The translations under genes were made by a program, and so were the position numbers. A stretch of 64,000 nt of DNA from Bacillus nitratireducens (lineage in GTDB: Bacteria > Bacillota > Bacilli > Bacillales > Bacillaceae_G): the NCBI RefSeq assembly GCF_001884135.1, contig NZ_MAOC01000076.1, positions 1 through 64,000 of the forward strand. The letters run 5' to 3'. The notes below the pieces were generated by a model. It did no database searches and was not told where the DNA came from. It was given only the letters and a program-made list of their open reading frames with translations. The stretch's first letter is position 1; the number at the start of each line of letters is the position of its first letter. This document shows, in pieces, positions 36,052 through 46,471 of this stretch.

Positions 36052-37938
36052 ATGCTACAAAATCTGTTTCCAAAACTGCGATTTGCACTAGTTGCAGTCG
36101 TTTTATTATGGATAAAAACATATATTGTGTACAAGCTAGCATTTGATATTAGAATTGATAACTTCTTTGAAGAATTTATGCTTTTTATTAACCCACTAGC
36201 TTCGTTACTTTTATTTTTTGGTTTCGCTTTACTTGCATCTAAGTACCGAAACCGAATTATTATTGTAATTAGTTTTATACTGTCATTTATTTTATTTGGA
36301 AATGCAATGTTTTACGGGTTCTATAACGATTTTGTTACTTTCCCTGTTTTATTCCAAACAAATAATATGGCTGACTTAGGGACGAGTATAAAAGAACTCT
36401 TTACGTATAAAACATTACTTTTATTTGCAGACGCAATTATTTTAATGTTTATTTCGCGTAAATTCCCATCATTTGGTGATAAAACACCACTTTCTCGCTC
36501 TGAGAAGCGAACTTTCTTTAGCGGTGTAACAGCATTATTAGCACTACAAATTGTTGTTTCAGTTATATATAAACCACAAATGTTCTCACGCTCATTTGAT
36601 CGTCAAACTGTCGTGAAAAATTTAGGGTTATACACATATCATCTATTTGATATTACACTTCAATCTAAGTCTTCAGCTGAGCGTGTATTTGCAAGTGGAG
36701 ACGGATTCTCTGAAATTAAAAACTATACAGACTCAAAAGATAAACAAGTTGATAAAAACTTATTTGGAGCTGCAAAGGGTAAAAATGTAATTTTAATTTC
36801 AATGGAATCTACACAAAGTTTTGTTATTAATAAAAAAATAAATGGAAAAGAGATTACTCCATTTTTAAATGAGTTTATTAAAGATAGTTTTTATTTCGAT
36901 AACTTCTATCATCAAACGGGACAAGGTAAAACTTCTGATGCTGAATTTATCGTTGAAAATTCCCTCTATCCGTTAGACCGTGGTTCTGTATTCTTTACTC
37001 ATGCGACAAATGAATACACTGCCACACCAGAACAATTAAAGAAATACGGATATTCTTCTGCTGTCTTCCATTCAAACGATAAAACGTTTTGGAATCGTGA
37101 TGTAATGTATCCTGCGCTTGGATATGATCGTTACTTTAATTTAAATGATTACGTAGGAACGGAACAAATGTCTGTCGGTTGGGGATTAAAAGATAAAGAG
37201 TTCTTTGAGCAATCTATTCCAAAGTTAAAATCTTTACCACAACCGTTCTATACGAAATTTATTACGTTAACAAACCATTTTCCATTTCTTCTAAATCCAG
37301 CAGATCAATATGTTGATGAATTTAATTCCGAAAGTGGTGTTTTAAATCGCTACTTCCCAACCGTTCGTTACACGGATGAAGCTCTTAAATTATTTATTAA
37401 ACAATTGAAAGACGAAGGACTGTATGATAATTCCGTTATTGTCATTTATGGTGATCATTACGGCATTTCTGAAAACCATAATGCAGCTATGGCTCAGTTC
37501 CTTGGGAAAGACGCTATTACACCATTTGATTCTATGCAATTACAACGCGTCCCTCTCATTATTCATGTGCCTGGCCAAGAAGGAAAAGTCATCTCTAAAG
37601 TATCTGGTCAAATTGATATTAAACCAACGTTACTTCATTTACTTGGTATTAAAACAAATCAATCCGTAGAATTTGGAACAGACTTATTTACGAAAGAAAA
37701 AGACCCTCTTATGGTAATGCGGGACGGCAGTTTTGTTTCGGAAGATTATGTTTATACAAAAAATATGTGCTATAAAAGAAGCACAGGTGAAGAAGCTGAT
37801 TTAACACTATGTCAGCCTTATATTGAAAAAGCAAAAACAGAATTAAAATTATCCGACAAACTCATTTATGGAGATTTATTACGATTTGATCCTAACAATC
37901 GATATAAAACCGGAACGATGACAACGAAATTTGAATAG
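36052..37938 (+). CDS. Lipoteichoic acid synthase family membrane sulfatase-fold enzyme
   Basis: This encodes 628 residues from ATG 36052 after AGGAGAGG. Five N-terminal membrane helices (~1-205) are followed by an extracellular alkaline-phosphatase-like domain with ISMESTQSF (metal Glu), GQGKTSDAEF (nucleophile Thr), FHSNDKTFWNR and VIYGDHYG (metal Asp/His). The family polymerises glycerophosphate from phosphatidylglycerol onto a glycolipid. Whether it is the main LtaS or a paralogue (YfnI/YqgS/YvgJ type) is open. Confidence 0.88.
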   Translation: MLQNLFPKLRFALVAVVLLWIKTYIVYKLAFDIRIDNFFEEFMLFINPLASLLLFFGFALLASKYRNRIIIVISFILSFILFGNAMFYGFYNDFVTFPVLFQTNNMADLGTSIKELFTYKTLLLFADAIILMFISRKFPSFGDKTPLSRSEKRTFFSGVTALLALQIVVSVIYKPQMFSRSFDRQTVVKNLGLYTYHLFDITLQSKSSAERVFASGDGFSEIKNYTDSKDKQVDKNLFGAAKGKNVILISMESTQSFVINKKINGKEITPFLNEFIKDSFYFDNFYHQTGQGKTSDAEFIVENSLYPLDRGSVFFTHATNEYTATPEQLKKYGYSSAVFHSNDKTFWNRDVMYPALGYDRYFNLNDYVGTEQMSVGWGLKDKEFFEQSIPKLKSLPQPFYTKFITLTNHFPFLLNPADQYVDEFNSESGVLNRYFPTVRYTDEALKLFIKQLKDEGLYDNSVIVIYGDHYGISENHNAAMAQFLGKDAITPFDSMQLQRVPLIIHVPGQEGKVISKVSGQIDIKPTLLHLLGIKTNQSVEFGTDLFTKEKDPLMVMRDGSFVSEDYVYTKNMCYKRSTGEEADLTLCQPYIEKAKTELKLSDKLIYGDLLRFDPNNRYKTGTMTTKFE

Positions 37939-37940
37939 TG

Positions 37941-37978
37941 TAGGAAGCAACTTTTGTAAAGTTGCTTCCTATTTTTTT
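37941..37978 (+). terminator. Terminator of the LTA synthase gene
   Basis: AGGAAGCAACTTT pairs with AAAGTTGCTTCCT, followed by seven Ts. Confidence 0.9.
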
Positions 37979-38122
37979 ACTTATTTTTCAAATTTCTCTT
38001 CTATACAATCTTTCACAAATTGGGAATTTCTTTCGTATGAGGAAGAAATTTATGGTATGATAAAATAAGTAAACTTTCATACACTAATTAAGAATTTATT
38101 ACAGAAAGCAAGGGATCAGATT

Positions 38123-38824
38123 TTGTATAGAGCAGCTATTCCAAACTTATTTACGCTCGGAAATTTATATAGCGGATTTTTGTCAATCGGCTATGCATCT
38201 TTAGGATATTATAAATCAGCTGCTATTTTAGTACTTATCGGGATGATGTTAGATAGTCTTGACGGTCGTGTTGCTCGTTTATTACGCGTTGATTCACAAA
38301 TGGGAAAAGAGCTTGATTCACTCGCAGATGTTGTAACGTTTGGCGCGGCACCTGCTGTGTTAATGTATTACACATCTTTCTCCAACTATGGCATCATTGG
38401 ACTATACATAGCGGGATTATTCCCACTGTTCGGAGCATATCGCTTAGCACGATTTAATGTAACACCATCATCGACTTCTATGAAATATTTCACTGGAGTT
38501 CCGATTACTGCAGCAGGAGGGCTTGTCGCTTTCCTAACATTATTTTCACATACCATTCCAAAAATCGTTCTTATTACAGTATTTGTAACGTTCGCATTTT
38601 TAATGGTGAGTCGTATTCGTATCCCAAGTTTAAAAGATGTACCAATTCCACGATATAGCATAATTATTACATTATTTTTAATTGGGATCATTATCACAAT
38701 GTATCAAACAGGGTTCGGTAATTTTTCTGTTTTCTTATTCATTGCTATTCCACTATATATTTTGTATATGCTATCTCAATTCATTAGACAAAGACCGTCT
38801 AAAAAAACGAATAAAGAAAAATAA
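38123..38824 (+). CDS. pssA: CDP-diacylglycerol-serine O-phosphatidyltransferase
   Basis: This encodes 233 residues from TTG 38123 (AAGGGA upstream). The CDP-alcohol phosphotransferase motif DSLDGRVAR-N8-GKELDSLAD (~47-70) is complete. About six to seven membrane helices follow. It makes phosphatidylserine for phosphatidylethanolamine. It is monocistronic; no psd gene is adjacent. Confidence 0.92.
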   Translation: MYRAAIPNLFTLGNLYSGFLSIGYASLGYYKSAAILVLIGMMLDSLDGRVARLLRVDSQMGKELDSLADVVTFGAAPAVLMYYTSFSNYGIIGLYIAGLFPLFGAYRLARFNVTPSSTSMKYFTGVPITAAGGLVAFLTLFSHTIPKIVLITVFVTFAFLMVSRIRIPSLKDVPIPRYSIIITLFLIGIIITMYQTGFGNFSVFLFIAIPLYILYMLSQFIRQRPSKKTNKEK

Positions 38825-38862
38825 AAAGAAACCTTCCGAATACGGAAGGTTTCTTTTTATTT
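38824..38862. terminator. Bidirectional terminator between pssA and the dehydrogenase gene
   Basis: AAAGAAACCTTCCG pairs with CGGAAGGTTTCTTT around AATA. Confidence 0.9.
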
Positions 38863-39828
38863 TGTAACTAATAATTTTTGAGTTACAGGTGTTACAGGTT
38901 CTTCATCGTTTAATACAGCTAAAATATTTCTCACTGCCATTTCAGCCATCGCATCACGAGTTTCGAATGTTGCATTTCCTACGTGAGGAGCAAGTACTAC
39001 ATTCTTTAATCCTTTTAGCTCTTCTGTAATTTTCGGTTCAAATTCAAATACGTCAAGAGCTGCACCTTCAATTTCATTCGTTTTTAGTGCATGAGCAAGT
39101 GCTGATTCATGCATAATTGGTCCACGTGAAGCATTTATAATATACGCTGTTTTCTTCATCATTTTAAACTGTTCTTCATCAATCATATGATGTAATTTCG
39201 GATTATAAGCACAGTTAATTGTAATAAAGTCCGCTGTTTGTAATAATTCTTCCAACGTTACGTATGTTGCTTCCAGTTCACTTTCAGCTTCAGGCTTTCG
39301 ATTTGGTCCTGTATATAAAACATTCATTCCAAATGCTTTCGCACGCTTTGCAACTGCCTTCCCGATTTCTCCAAGGCCAATAATTCCGATTGTCTTACCG
39401 TGTACTTCGCGGCCCAAGAAGAATAATGGTGCCCATCCGTTAAATCCAGTTGTACGACATAACGTATCACCTTCAGGAATTCTACGTGCAGCTGCTAAAA
39501 GAAGTGCAAATGTTAATTCTGCTGTCGCTTCAGTTGATACTTTCGGTGTATTCGTTACCGCAATTCCTTTTCCTCCTGCATAAGTGAAATCAATATTATC
39601 GTAACCAGCACCGTAGTTTGCAACAATCTTTAAATGAGGTGCCGCATCAATAACTTCTTTCGTCACCTTTGTAGAAAGTAAGCTTAACAATGCATCTTTA
39701 TCTTTTACACGCTCTGTTAATTCATCTAAAGAAATCAATTCTTCTTTATCATACATTTCTACATCATGATCCTTCAATAGTTCTAATCCGATTGCTGGAA
39801 TTTTTCCTGCTACTAATATTTTCGCCAC
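38857..39828 (-). CDS. D-isomer specific 2-hydroxyacid dehydrogenase (glyoxylate/2-ketogluconate reductase type)
   Basis: GTG 39828 is 8 nt after AGAGG; an in-frame GTG at 39837 overlaps that site. It encodes 323 residues with NAD-binding GIIGLGEIGKAVAKRA (~147-162), catalytic Arg in NASRGPIM (~235), Glu in ALDVFEFEP and His in LAPHVGNAT. It reduces a 2-keto acid with NAD(P)H; the exact substrate is unknown. A terminator is shared with pssA. Confidence 0.88.
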   Translation of the reverse strand: MAKILVAGKIPAIGLELLKDHDVEMYDKEELISLDELTERVKDKDALLSLLSTKVTKEVIDAAPHLKIVANYGAGYDNIDFTYAGGKGIAVTNTPKVSTEATAELTFALLLAAARRIPEGDTLCRTTGFNGWAPLFFLGREVHGKTIGIIGLGEIGKAVAKRAKAFGMNVLYTGPNRKPEAESELEATYVTLEELLQTADFITINCAYNPKLHHMIDEEQFKMMKKTAYIINASRGPIMHESALAHALKTNEIEGAALDVFEFEPKITEELKGLKNVVLAPHVGNATFETRDAMAEMAVRNILAVLNDEEPVTPVTQKLLVTK

Positions 39829-39940
39829 TACTAACACCTCTTCTATACAAAATAAGATATCTCTTATATTTCATTGTAAGAAATCCACATATAAAAACCA
39901 AGGAATTTGATTATAGTTTTGAAAATCGACACTTTTCCAT

Positions 39941-39975
39941 TAAAAAAGAGGAGATACAAGTCTCCCCTCTTTTTA
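39941..39975 (-). terminator. Terminator of the 55-aa gene
   Basis: AAAGAGGGGAGAC pairs with GTCTCCTCTTT-type arm (GTATCTCCTCTTTTTT) on the minus strand, overlapping the stop codon. Confidence 0.75.
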
Positions 39976-40140
39976 CGCTTTTTCTTGCGATTCTTTTCCA
40001 AGCTTCACATCAATTGTTCCCTCTGCAACCGTATCGCTAATTTGCTCCTCAATAACTGACTGAGCAGTATTCGTTGTTTCAGAAGTATAAGATTGTTGCT
40101 GTGCACCTTGTACATTTTGTTTATTTTGTTGTTTCGCCAT
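39973..40140 (-). CDS. Small glutamine-rich acidic protein (55 aa)
   Basis: AAGGAGGG stands ideally before ATG 40140. The sequence opens MAKQQNKQNVQGAQQQSYTS and ends in a charged helix; there is no hydrophobic segment. Composition is like small spore or coat-associated proteins and possibly DUF4025 (YozP), but I cannot confirm the family. It has its own terminator. Confidence 0.7.
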   Translation of the reverse strand: MAKQQNKQNVQGAQQQSYTSETTNTAQSVIEEQISDTVAEGTIDVKLGKESQEKA

Positions 40141-40208
40141 TTCTTACCCTCCTTTTTATTCTTTCTTATTTTGAACAAAAAGGGTGGTTTTCATCAAAAA
40201 ATCGTTTT

Positions 40209-41228
40209 TTATTTTGAAACTGTTACTTCTTCTTCAAGCAATTTCATCGTTCTTACTCGTTTCGTAAAGGTAGCTATGTGGGAAATATCATGATTACGTA
40301 ATGTTTTTATATTCTCTTCCACATACTTTCCTAAATCATTCGGATAATGAGCATCTGAGGAGAGAGTAATCGGAACTCCATGGTTAGCTAATACTTGTAA
40401 ATAAAGCGGACTTGGACACATTTCGCGCACAGGATAGCGATAATACAATCCTGCATTTATTTCTGTTGCGGTATTCGTTTCTACTAACGCACGCGCAATT
40501 TCCTTATAATAAGAAAGCTGTTCATTCTCATCTAACCGGTAATTAAATACTTTTATGTTATCAAGATGAGCTATTATATCAAAGAGCTCAGAACGAACAG
40601 CACTTTCAACTGTAGCGAAAAAATTATGATATAGAGTATGTAACTCATGCTTACCAAAATACTCTTTCGTATCTGGATTATCAAATCCCCATCCCTCTAT
40701 AAAATGGACTGAACCGATTACATAATCAAAGTCTCCTAATGCTAGTAACTCTTTTAACTCTTGTTCGCCGCCGATAAAATAATCCGCTTCAATTCCAAGT
40801 TTGAGCGTTACCCCTCGTTTACTCCATCGTTCTTTTGCCTCTTCAATCGCCTTTGTAAAATCATAAAGAGACGTTACTCTTACTTGGTCTAGCCATTCCT
40901 TCTGTAAACGACCAAGGTTTGAATCACTAATATCTACATATTTTTCATAATATCCTTTCGCCTCGTGAAAACGATATAAATGATCGACAATGCCAACTTC
41001 TTTTATCCCTTTTCGCAACGCCTCTTCTAAATATAAATCAATCCATTTCGCTGTAAATGGGCCTTCCTTTACACGTTTTTGCAGGCGTTCTTGTGTTTTC
41101 ACAAGCCATTCCATAGAATGTTTTTCTTCTTTAAGCGGTTCATAATATTGTAGTGCATCATTTATTTTAGCAAGCCAGCCTATTGAATAAGGCCCTTCTT
41201 CTAAATGAAGGTGATAGTCCACTTTCAT
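40209..41228 (-). CDS. hisJ: Histidinol-phosphate phosphatase, PHP family (HisJ type)
   Basis: This encodes 339 residues. PHP metal motifs are visible: DYHLHLEEGP at the start, VDHLYRF, GIEADYF, HFIEGWGFDN, DIIAHLDN and SSDAHYP. It removes phosphate from histidinol phosphate, the penultimate step. It is the last gene, 13 bp after hisE, which completes a full pathway in one operon. It is longer than B. subtilis HisJ (~268). Confidence 0.88.
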   Translation of the reverse strand: MKVDYHLHLEEGPYSIGWLAKINDALQYYEPLKEEKHSMEWLVKTQERLQKRVKEGPFTAKWIDLYLEEALRKGIKEVGIVDHLYRFHEAKGYYEKYVDISDSNLGRLQKEWLDQVRVTSLYDFTKAIEEAKERWSKRGVTLKLGIEADYFIGGEQELKELLALGDFDYVIGSVHFIEGWGFDNPDTKEYFGKHELHTLYHNFFATVESAVRSELFDIIAHLDNIKVFNYRLDENEQLSYYKEIARALVETNTATEINAGLYYRYPVREMCPSPLYLQVLANHGVPITLSSDAHYPNDLGKYVEENIKTLRNHDISHIATFTKRVRTMKLLEEEVTVSK

Positions 41229-41241
41229 CCATATTCCCTCC

Positions 41242-41565
41242 TTATAATGTATCTATTTCTTTTCGATCTCCTACTCTCGAAAGCTTTCCATTTCTTTCTT
41301 TCACTTCTTGCATGACATCTTCTAATGAAATATTTTTTTCAGCTAATAGAACAAAACAGTGATAGAACACATCAACCATTTCTTTTACTAGTTCTTCTTT
41401 ATCATTATTTTTAGACGCGATAATTACTTCGGTGCACTCCTCACCAATTTTCTTTAAAATTTTATCTTCACCTTTTGAAAATAAATAGTTCGTATATGAT
41501 TCAGAGAGTGGATTTTTCTTTCGTTCTTCAATTGTTTCAAATAATAACTTAAGGATATCTTCCAT
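41242..41565 (-). CDS. hisE: Phosphoribosyl-ATP pyrophosphohydrolase
   Basis: This encodes 107 residues of the all-alpha MazG-like fold: [28 protein letters not shown] carries the ExxE metal ligands (quoted only to show the acidic motif). It hydrolyses PR-ATP to PR-AMP, second step. RBS GGGGGT. It is separate from hisI, 9 bp downstream. Confidence 0.93.
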   Translation of the reverse strand: MEDILKLLFETIEERKKNPLSESYTNYLFSKGEDKILKKIGEECTEVIIASKNNDKEELVKEMVDVFYHCFVLLAEKNISLEDVMQEVKERNGKLSRVGDRKEIDTL

Positions 41566-41574
41566 ATGTACCCC

Positions 41575-41880
41575 CTATATAATTTTATAGTGAAAACACG
41601 TTTTTTCTCCCGTATGGCAAGCAGGCCCTATTTGCTTTACGACAACAACGATTGAATCTTGATCACAGTCTAAATAAAGTGACTGAACATATTGGAGATT
41701 ACCTGATGTTTCTCCTTTATTCCATAACGATTGTCTCGAGCGGGAATAAAACCATGTTTTTTTCGTTTCTAGCGTTCTTTCATACGCTTCTTTATTCATA
41801 TAAGCTAGCATTAAAACTTCTTTCGTACCTTCTTCAATTACAACTGCTGGTAATAATCCTTTTGAAAAGTTAGGTTTCAT
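41575..41880 (-). CDS. hisI: Phosphoribosyl-AMP cyclohydrolase
   Basis: This encodes 101 residues. The [16 protein letters not shown] motif (~47-62) and zinc-binding cysteines (DCDQDS, GPACHTG, TCFH) are present. Third step. Its ATG overlaps the hisF stop by 4 nt. Confidence 0.94.
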   Translation of the reverse strand: MKPNFSKGLLPAVVIEEGTKEVLMLAYMNKEAYERTLETKKTWFYSRSRQSLWNKGETSGNLQYVQSLYLDCDQDSIVVVVKQIGPACHTGEKTCFHYKII

Positions 41881-42635
41881 AACCGCACCTCAACGTTTGC
41901 GTCTCTTAGTTTTCTCTTTACGTCCTGCACTGTCGCCTCGCCATAATGAAAGATGGATGCTGCTAATGCTGCGTCAACAGTTGTCTTTTGAAAGACTTCT
42001 ATAATGTGATCCGCATGACCACATCCTCCAGATGCGATAACTGGGACGGAAACATTTTTTGAAATTGCTTCTGTTAACCGAAGTTCATATCCATTTTTTG
42101 TTCCATCTGCATCCATACTCGTCAGTAAAATTTCACCTGCCCCTAGCTGGACAACGCGCTTTGCCCATTCGATTGCATCCATCCCTGTATCGACTCTTCC
42201 GCCGTTCACGTATACATTCCATTTATCTTCCTCTACTTTTCTAGCATCAATTGCTACAACAATACATTGTGAGCCAAAATGTTCTGCACCTTCCTGGACT
42301 AACTTCGGATTTCTCACTGCCGCTGAGTTTATTGAAACTTTATCTGCTCCAGCTCTTAGTAAATTGTACATATCTTTAACACTTGAAATCCCTCCGCCAA
42401 CTGTAAGAGGGATAAATACTTTTGAAGCTGTTTTTTCTACAACATCTATAATCGTTTTTCGTCCTTCATGCGTTGCAGTAATATCTAAAAATACAATTTC
42501 ATCTGCTCCCGCATCATTATATAAAGCAGCTATTTCAACAGGATCACCGACGTCTTGTAACCCTATAAAATTTACGCCCTTTACGACTCGCCCCTCTTTC
42601 ACATCTAGACATGGAATAATGCGTTTCGCTAACAT
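41877..42635 (-). CDS. hisF: Imidazole glycerol phosphate synthase, cyclase subunit
   Basis: This is a 252-residue TIM barrel. [17 protein letters not shown] near the start holds the catalytic Asp11-type residue, and VAIDARK the second. Works with HisH using ammonia from glutamine. Start overlaps the end of hisA by 7 nt. Confidence 0.95.
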   Translation of the reverse strand: MLAKRIIPCLDVKEGRVVKGVNFIGLQDVGDPVEIAALYNDAGADEIVFLDITATHEGRKTIIDVVEKTASKVFIPLTVGGGISSVKDMYNLLRAGADKVSINSAAVRNPKLVQEGAEHFGSQCIVVAIDARKVEEDKWNVYVNGGRVDTGMDAIEWAKRVVQLGAGEILLTSMDADGTKNGYELRLTEAISKNVSVPVIASGGCGHADHIIEVFQKTTVDAALAASIFHYGEATVQDVKRKLRDANVEVRL

Positions 42636-43348
42636 AACTTTGTTACCTCTAGCACTTCTTCTAAATCAATCGTTTTCTCGTAAAGCGCCTTCCCAATTAT
42701 GACGCCGTATATATTCATATCATTTAATTTTTTCACATCTTGAATAGATGCCACTCCTCCAGAAGCAATAAGACGAATGCCCACGCTTTTTTGTAGTAAC
42801 TCCAATTGCTCAAAATTCGGCCCTGCAAGTGTCCCGTCTTTCGAAATGTCTGTAAACACAATCGTTTGAACACCTACATTCTCCATTTGCTTCGCTAAAT
42901 CAATGTAAGAAATTTCAGACATATCAAGCCAGCCTCTCGTTGCTACAAAACCATTTTTTGCGTCAATTCCAACTATGATTTTCTCTTTGTATAGACGAAC
43001 TGCTTCTTCTAAAAATACCTTATCATAAAGAGCTGCTGTTCCTAAAATTACTTTTTCTACACCGACTAACAATAACTTCTCTACTGCCGCAAGTGATCGA
43101 ACTCCTCCTCCAACTTGCACAGGAATACGTACCGCCCTGCATATCCTTTCAATTACGGGCAAATTTACTGACTCCCCAGCAATTGCACCATCTAAATCAA
43201 CAATGTGTAGTATTTTCGCTCCAAACTTTTCAAATATGATCGCTTGCGCAACCGGGTCTTCATTCATTACTGTTTCTTTACTAAATTCCCCTTGATAAAG
43301 TCTAACGCATCGACCTTCTTTTAAATCGATAGCTGGGAAGATTTCCAT
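42629..43348 (-). CDS. hisA: ProFAR isomerase
   Basis: This is a 239-residue TIM barrel starting [20 protein letters not shown], paralogous to HisF, with catalytic Asp in AIDLK and a second Asp in [11 protein letters not shown]. It isomerises ProFAR to PRFAR. Its start lies 28 nt inside hisH. Confidence 0.94.
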   Translation of the reverse strand: MEIFPAIDLKEGRCVRLYQGEFSKETVMNEDPVAQAIIFEKFGAKILHIVDLDGAIAGESVNLPVIERICRAVRIPVQVGGGVRSLAAVEKLLLVGVEKVILGTAALYDKVFLEEAVRLYKEKIIVGIDAKNGFVATRGWLDMSEISYIDLAKQMENVGVQTIVFTDISKDGTLAGPNFEQLELLQKSVGIRLIASGGVASIQDVKKLNDMNIYGVIIGKALYEKTIDLEEVLEVTKLC

Positions 43349-43950
43349 GCTTCTACCACCCCTTTGAAATTTTTCAACATTTGCATTCCAATGTCACCAC
43401 TTTTTTCAGGATGAAACTGTGCGCCGTATATATTTCCTTTTGCTACAAAACCAGGTACTTGCACTCCATACTCACTTGCCCCATACACAATTTCATTTGG
43501 ACAATCTGCATAATAAGAGTGGACATAATATACGAAAGAACCGTCCTCTACTCCATTCCAAAGCGATATTTCTCCCTCTTTCTTTAACTCATTCCACCCC
43601 ATATGTGGAATTTTATAAGGAACTTTTAACTTTCTAATGATACCTGGCAATAAATTTAATCCGTTACAGTCTTGTAGTTCCTCACTTTTTTCAAATAAAA
43701 GCTGCATTCCTAAGCAAATGCCTAGAAGCGGTTTTCCTGAACTCCCAACTTCTTTTAGCACACATACTAAATCTTTTTCTTCTAAAACGTCCATTGCTTT
43801 CGGAAATGCGCCTACTCCTGGTAAAATCACTCCATCACTTCTAAAAATCTCTTCTTTATCACTCGTTACAATGTACTCTGCTCCAATATATTTTAATGCT
43901 TGTTCTACACTACGAATATTTCCCATTCCATAATCTATAATGGCAATCAA
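43321..43950 (-). CDS. hisH: Imidazole glycerol phosphate synthase, glutamine amidotransferase subunit
   Basis: This is a 209-residue class I amidotransferase: nucleophile Cys in [11 protein letters not shown], His/Glu in [10 protein letters not shown]. It supplies ammonia to HisF. TTG start at 43950 directly abuts the hisB stop, so initiation probably depends on coupling. Confidence 0.94.
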   Translation of the reverse strand: MIAIIDYGMGNIRSVEQALKYIGAEYIVTSDKEEIFRSDGVILPGVGAFPKAMDVLEEKDLVCVLKEVGSSGKPLLGICLGMQLLFEKSEELQDCNGLNLLPGIIRKLKVPYKIPHMGWNELKKEGEISLWNGVEDGSFVYYVHSYYADCPNEIVYGASEYGVQVPGFVAKGNIYGAQFHPEKSGDIGMQMLKNFKGVVEAWKSSQLSI

Positions 43951-44535
43951 TTACAACATCCCTTTCGTTGAATTTACACCAGTAATGTTGGCATTTCTTT
44001 CGACTGCTTCTCTAAGCGCTCTACCAAACGCTTTAAATAATGCTTCAATTTTGTGATGTGTATTGCTTCCGTATAAGATGCGAGCATGTAATGTAATATT
44101 GGCAGCATGAGCAACTGCTCTAAAAAATTCTTCCGTTAATTCTGTGTCAAAATCTCCAAGCTTCGGATTTGTTAATTCTCCTTGAAATACAATATATGAG
44201 CGTCCGCTTATATCAATTGCGACAAAACCTAAAGACTCATCCATCGGTACATATGCTGAGCCGTACCTGTTAATCCCCTCTTTATTTTGCAACGCTTCTT
44301 TCAAGCAAGTTCCGAGTACAATTCCAACATCTTCAACTGTATGATGCGCATCAACGAATACATCGCCTTCCGCCTCCACTTGCAAACCGAATCTTCCATG
44401 CCTTGCAAATAAAGTTAACATATGATCAAAGAATCCAACTCCCGTTTGCACAGAAACATTTTTGCTTTCATCGAGCTGCAAACTTAATTTTATTTTTGTT
44501 TCTGTCGTCTCACGTATTTGACTGGACTCACGCAT
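43951..44535 (-). CDS. hisB: Imidazoleglycerol-phosphate dehydratase
   Basis: This encodes 194 residues. [24 protein letters not shown] and a second [19 protein letters not shown] repeat provide the His/Glu manganese ligands. It is monofunctional; the phosphatase is hisJ. It overlaps hisD by one base. Confidence 0.95.
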   Translation of the reverse strand: MRESSQIRETTETKIKLSLQLDESKNVSVQTGVGFFDHMLTLFARHGRFGLQVEAEGDVFVDAHHTVEDVGIVLGTCLKEALQNKEGINRYGSAYVPMDESLGFVAIDISGRSYIVFQGELTNPKLGDFDTELTEEFFRAVAHAANITLHARILYGSNTHHKIEALFKAFGRALREAVERNANITGVNSTKGML

Positions 44536-45824
44536 TATTCTTCCTCCTCAAATCTTATTTGAATTGCTCTCGCATGCGCATGTAACCCTTCTTTATTTGC
44601 AAGTTCTACAATATGATGTTGTACATCTCTTAACGCTTCCTCCGTATAAGATAGAAAGCTTGATTTTTTCACGAAATCATCGACTGATAACGGTGAGAAA
44701 AACCTTGCCGTTCCACTTGTCGGTAACACATGATTCGGTCCTGCTAAATAATCACCGAGCGGTTCCGGTGCATATGGTCCAAGAAAGATAGATCCTGCAT
44801 GTTTCACATACGCTAGAGTATTCATCGGCTCTTTTATATGTAACTCTAAATGTTCTGGAGCGATTTCATTCGATAACTTTAGTGCCTCCTCTAAAGAAGG
44901 AACGATAAAGATGGCTCCATTTCTATTTATCGATTCACGTGCGATTTCACTTCTTGGTAATGTCGCTAGCTGTCTTTCTATCTCTCTTTCTACTTCTTTC
45001 GCTAACTCTATACTCGTTGTAATGCAAATCGCTGTAGCTCTTACGTCATGCTCTGCTTGTGATAATAAATCAGCAGCGATATATTTTGCATTTCCTGTTT
45101 CATCAGCGATAACTACAATTTCTGATGGTCCAGCAATCATATCGATATTTACTATTCCGTATACTTCTCGTTTCGCTAGAGCGACGTACAAATTTCCTGG
45201 TCCAACTATTTTATCCACTTTCGGAATCGATTCCGTCCCGTATGCTAAAGCAGCAATTGCTTGCGCACCACCTATCGCATAAATTTCATCTACTCCTGCA
45301 AGGCTTGCAGCAACTAAAATATGTGGATCAATTCCTCCTTGCCTTGGTGGTGTCACCATTACAATTTTTTTCACGCCTGCGATTTTTGCTGGCAATACAT
45401 TCATCAACACTGACGAAGGATACGAAGCAGTTCCGCCAGGCACATATACCCCTACATTTTCTAAAGGCCGAATGATTTGTCCTCTAATGATGCCCTCACT
45501 CGTGCAATCGAACATCGATTGTCTTTTTTGCTTTTCATGATACGAGATAATATTTTTCTTTGCCTCTTTTAACGCATCTAAAAATGAATTCTCTACAAAC
45601 CTACGCGCTTGTTTTATTTCTTCCTCACTTACAAGAAACTCTTTAACCTCCACACCATCGAACTTTTTTGTATAGAAAGATACAGCCTCATCTTTACTCT
45701 CCCTTACATTTTGAACGATTTCGCTTACACTTCTTTGAACAGTTTCTTCTATTATATTAGCGTTTTCACGTAGCAATTTTATTTTCGATAACGCCTTTTG
45801 AAAATCTTCACAAACTATCTCCAT
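44535..45824 (-). CDS. hisD: Histidinol dehydrogenase
   Basis: This encodes 429 residues. [37 protein letters not shown] and APEHLELH (catalytic Glu-His) are the family signatures. It carries out the last two steps, histidinol to histidine with 2 NAD. It lies 11 bp after hisG. Confidence 0.95.
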   Translation of the reverse strand: MEIVCEDFQKALSKIKLLRENANIIEETVQRSVSEIVQNVRESKDEAVSFYTKKFDGVEVKEFLVSEEEIKQARRFVENSFLDALKEAKKNIISYHEKQKRQSMFDCTSEGIIRGQIIRPLENVGVYVPGGTASYPSSVLMNVLPAKIAGVKKIVMVTPPRQGGIDPHILVAASLAGVDEIYAIGGAQAIAALAYGTESIPKVDKIVGPGNLYVALAKREVYGIVNIDMIAGPSEIVVIADETGNAKYIAADLLSQAEHDVRATAICITTSIELAKEVEREIERQLATLPRSEIARESINRNGAIFIVPSLEEALKLSNEIAPEHLELHIKEPMNTLAYVKHAGSIFLGPYAPEPLGDYLAGPNHVLPTSGTARFFSPLSVDDFVKKSSFLSYTEEALRDVQHHIVELANKEGLHAHARAIQIRFEEEE

Positions 45825-45835
45825 TACAAGTCCCC

Positions 45836-46471
45836 CTATTTTCCTGACAAAATTTCTTGCTCCATCATATTTATAATACCGAATATTTCGTCTTTTTTAG
45901 TTTTTAATGCAGCCTTATTTACAATCATTCGAGCAGATATAGAACACATTTCCTCAAATACAATGAGTCCATTTTCTTGTAATGTTTTTCCTGTTTCAAC
46001 AATATCAACAATCGCATCTGCCAATCCAAGAATAGGAGCGATTTCTACAGAACCTTCTATTTTTATAATCTCTACATCCTCCCCTTTATCATGAAAATAG
46101 TTAGAAGTAATATGTGGATATTTCGTAGCAATGCGTTTCTTCCGGTAGCTCTTCGGATTATAAGTAGGAATAGAAGCAACACAAAACTTACACACACCTA
46201 CTCCTAAATCCAACATTTCATAAATATCTTTCTCGTTTTCCATTAAAATATCTTTTCCAACGACCCCAATATCAGCTACTCCATGTTCTACATAAGTAGC
46301 AACATCTACTGCTTTCACTAAAATAAATGAGATATCTGTATTTCTACTTTGAAAGACAAGCTTTCGTCCTTTATTTTTGAGCTCCGAACAATCAATTCCA
46401 ATCTGCTCAAACAACGGAATCACATGCTTCTCTAATCTTCCTTTCGTTAACGCAATTTGAATGTTACGCAT
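45836..46471 (-). CDS. hisG: ATP phosphoribosyltransferase, short form
   Basis: ATG 46471 after AGAAGGAG gives 211 residues starting [19 protein letters not shown]. The C-terminal regulatory domain of long HisG is absent, which requires HisZ for activity; hisZ lies directly upstream and overlaps by 25 nt. First step and feedback point of the pathway. Confidence 0.94.
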   Translation of the reverse strand: MRNIQIALTKGRLEKHVIPLFEQIGIDCSELKNKGRKLVFQSRNTDISFILVKAVDVATYVEHGVADIGVVGKDILMENEKDIYEMLDLGVGVCKFCVASIPTYNPKSYRKKRIATKYPHITSNYFHDKGEDVEIIKIEGSVEIAPILGLADAIVDIVETGKTLQENGLIVFEEMCSISARMIVNKAALKTKKDEIFGIINMMEQEILSGK

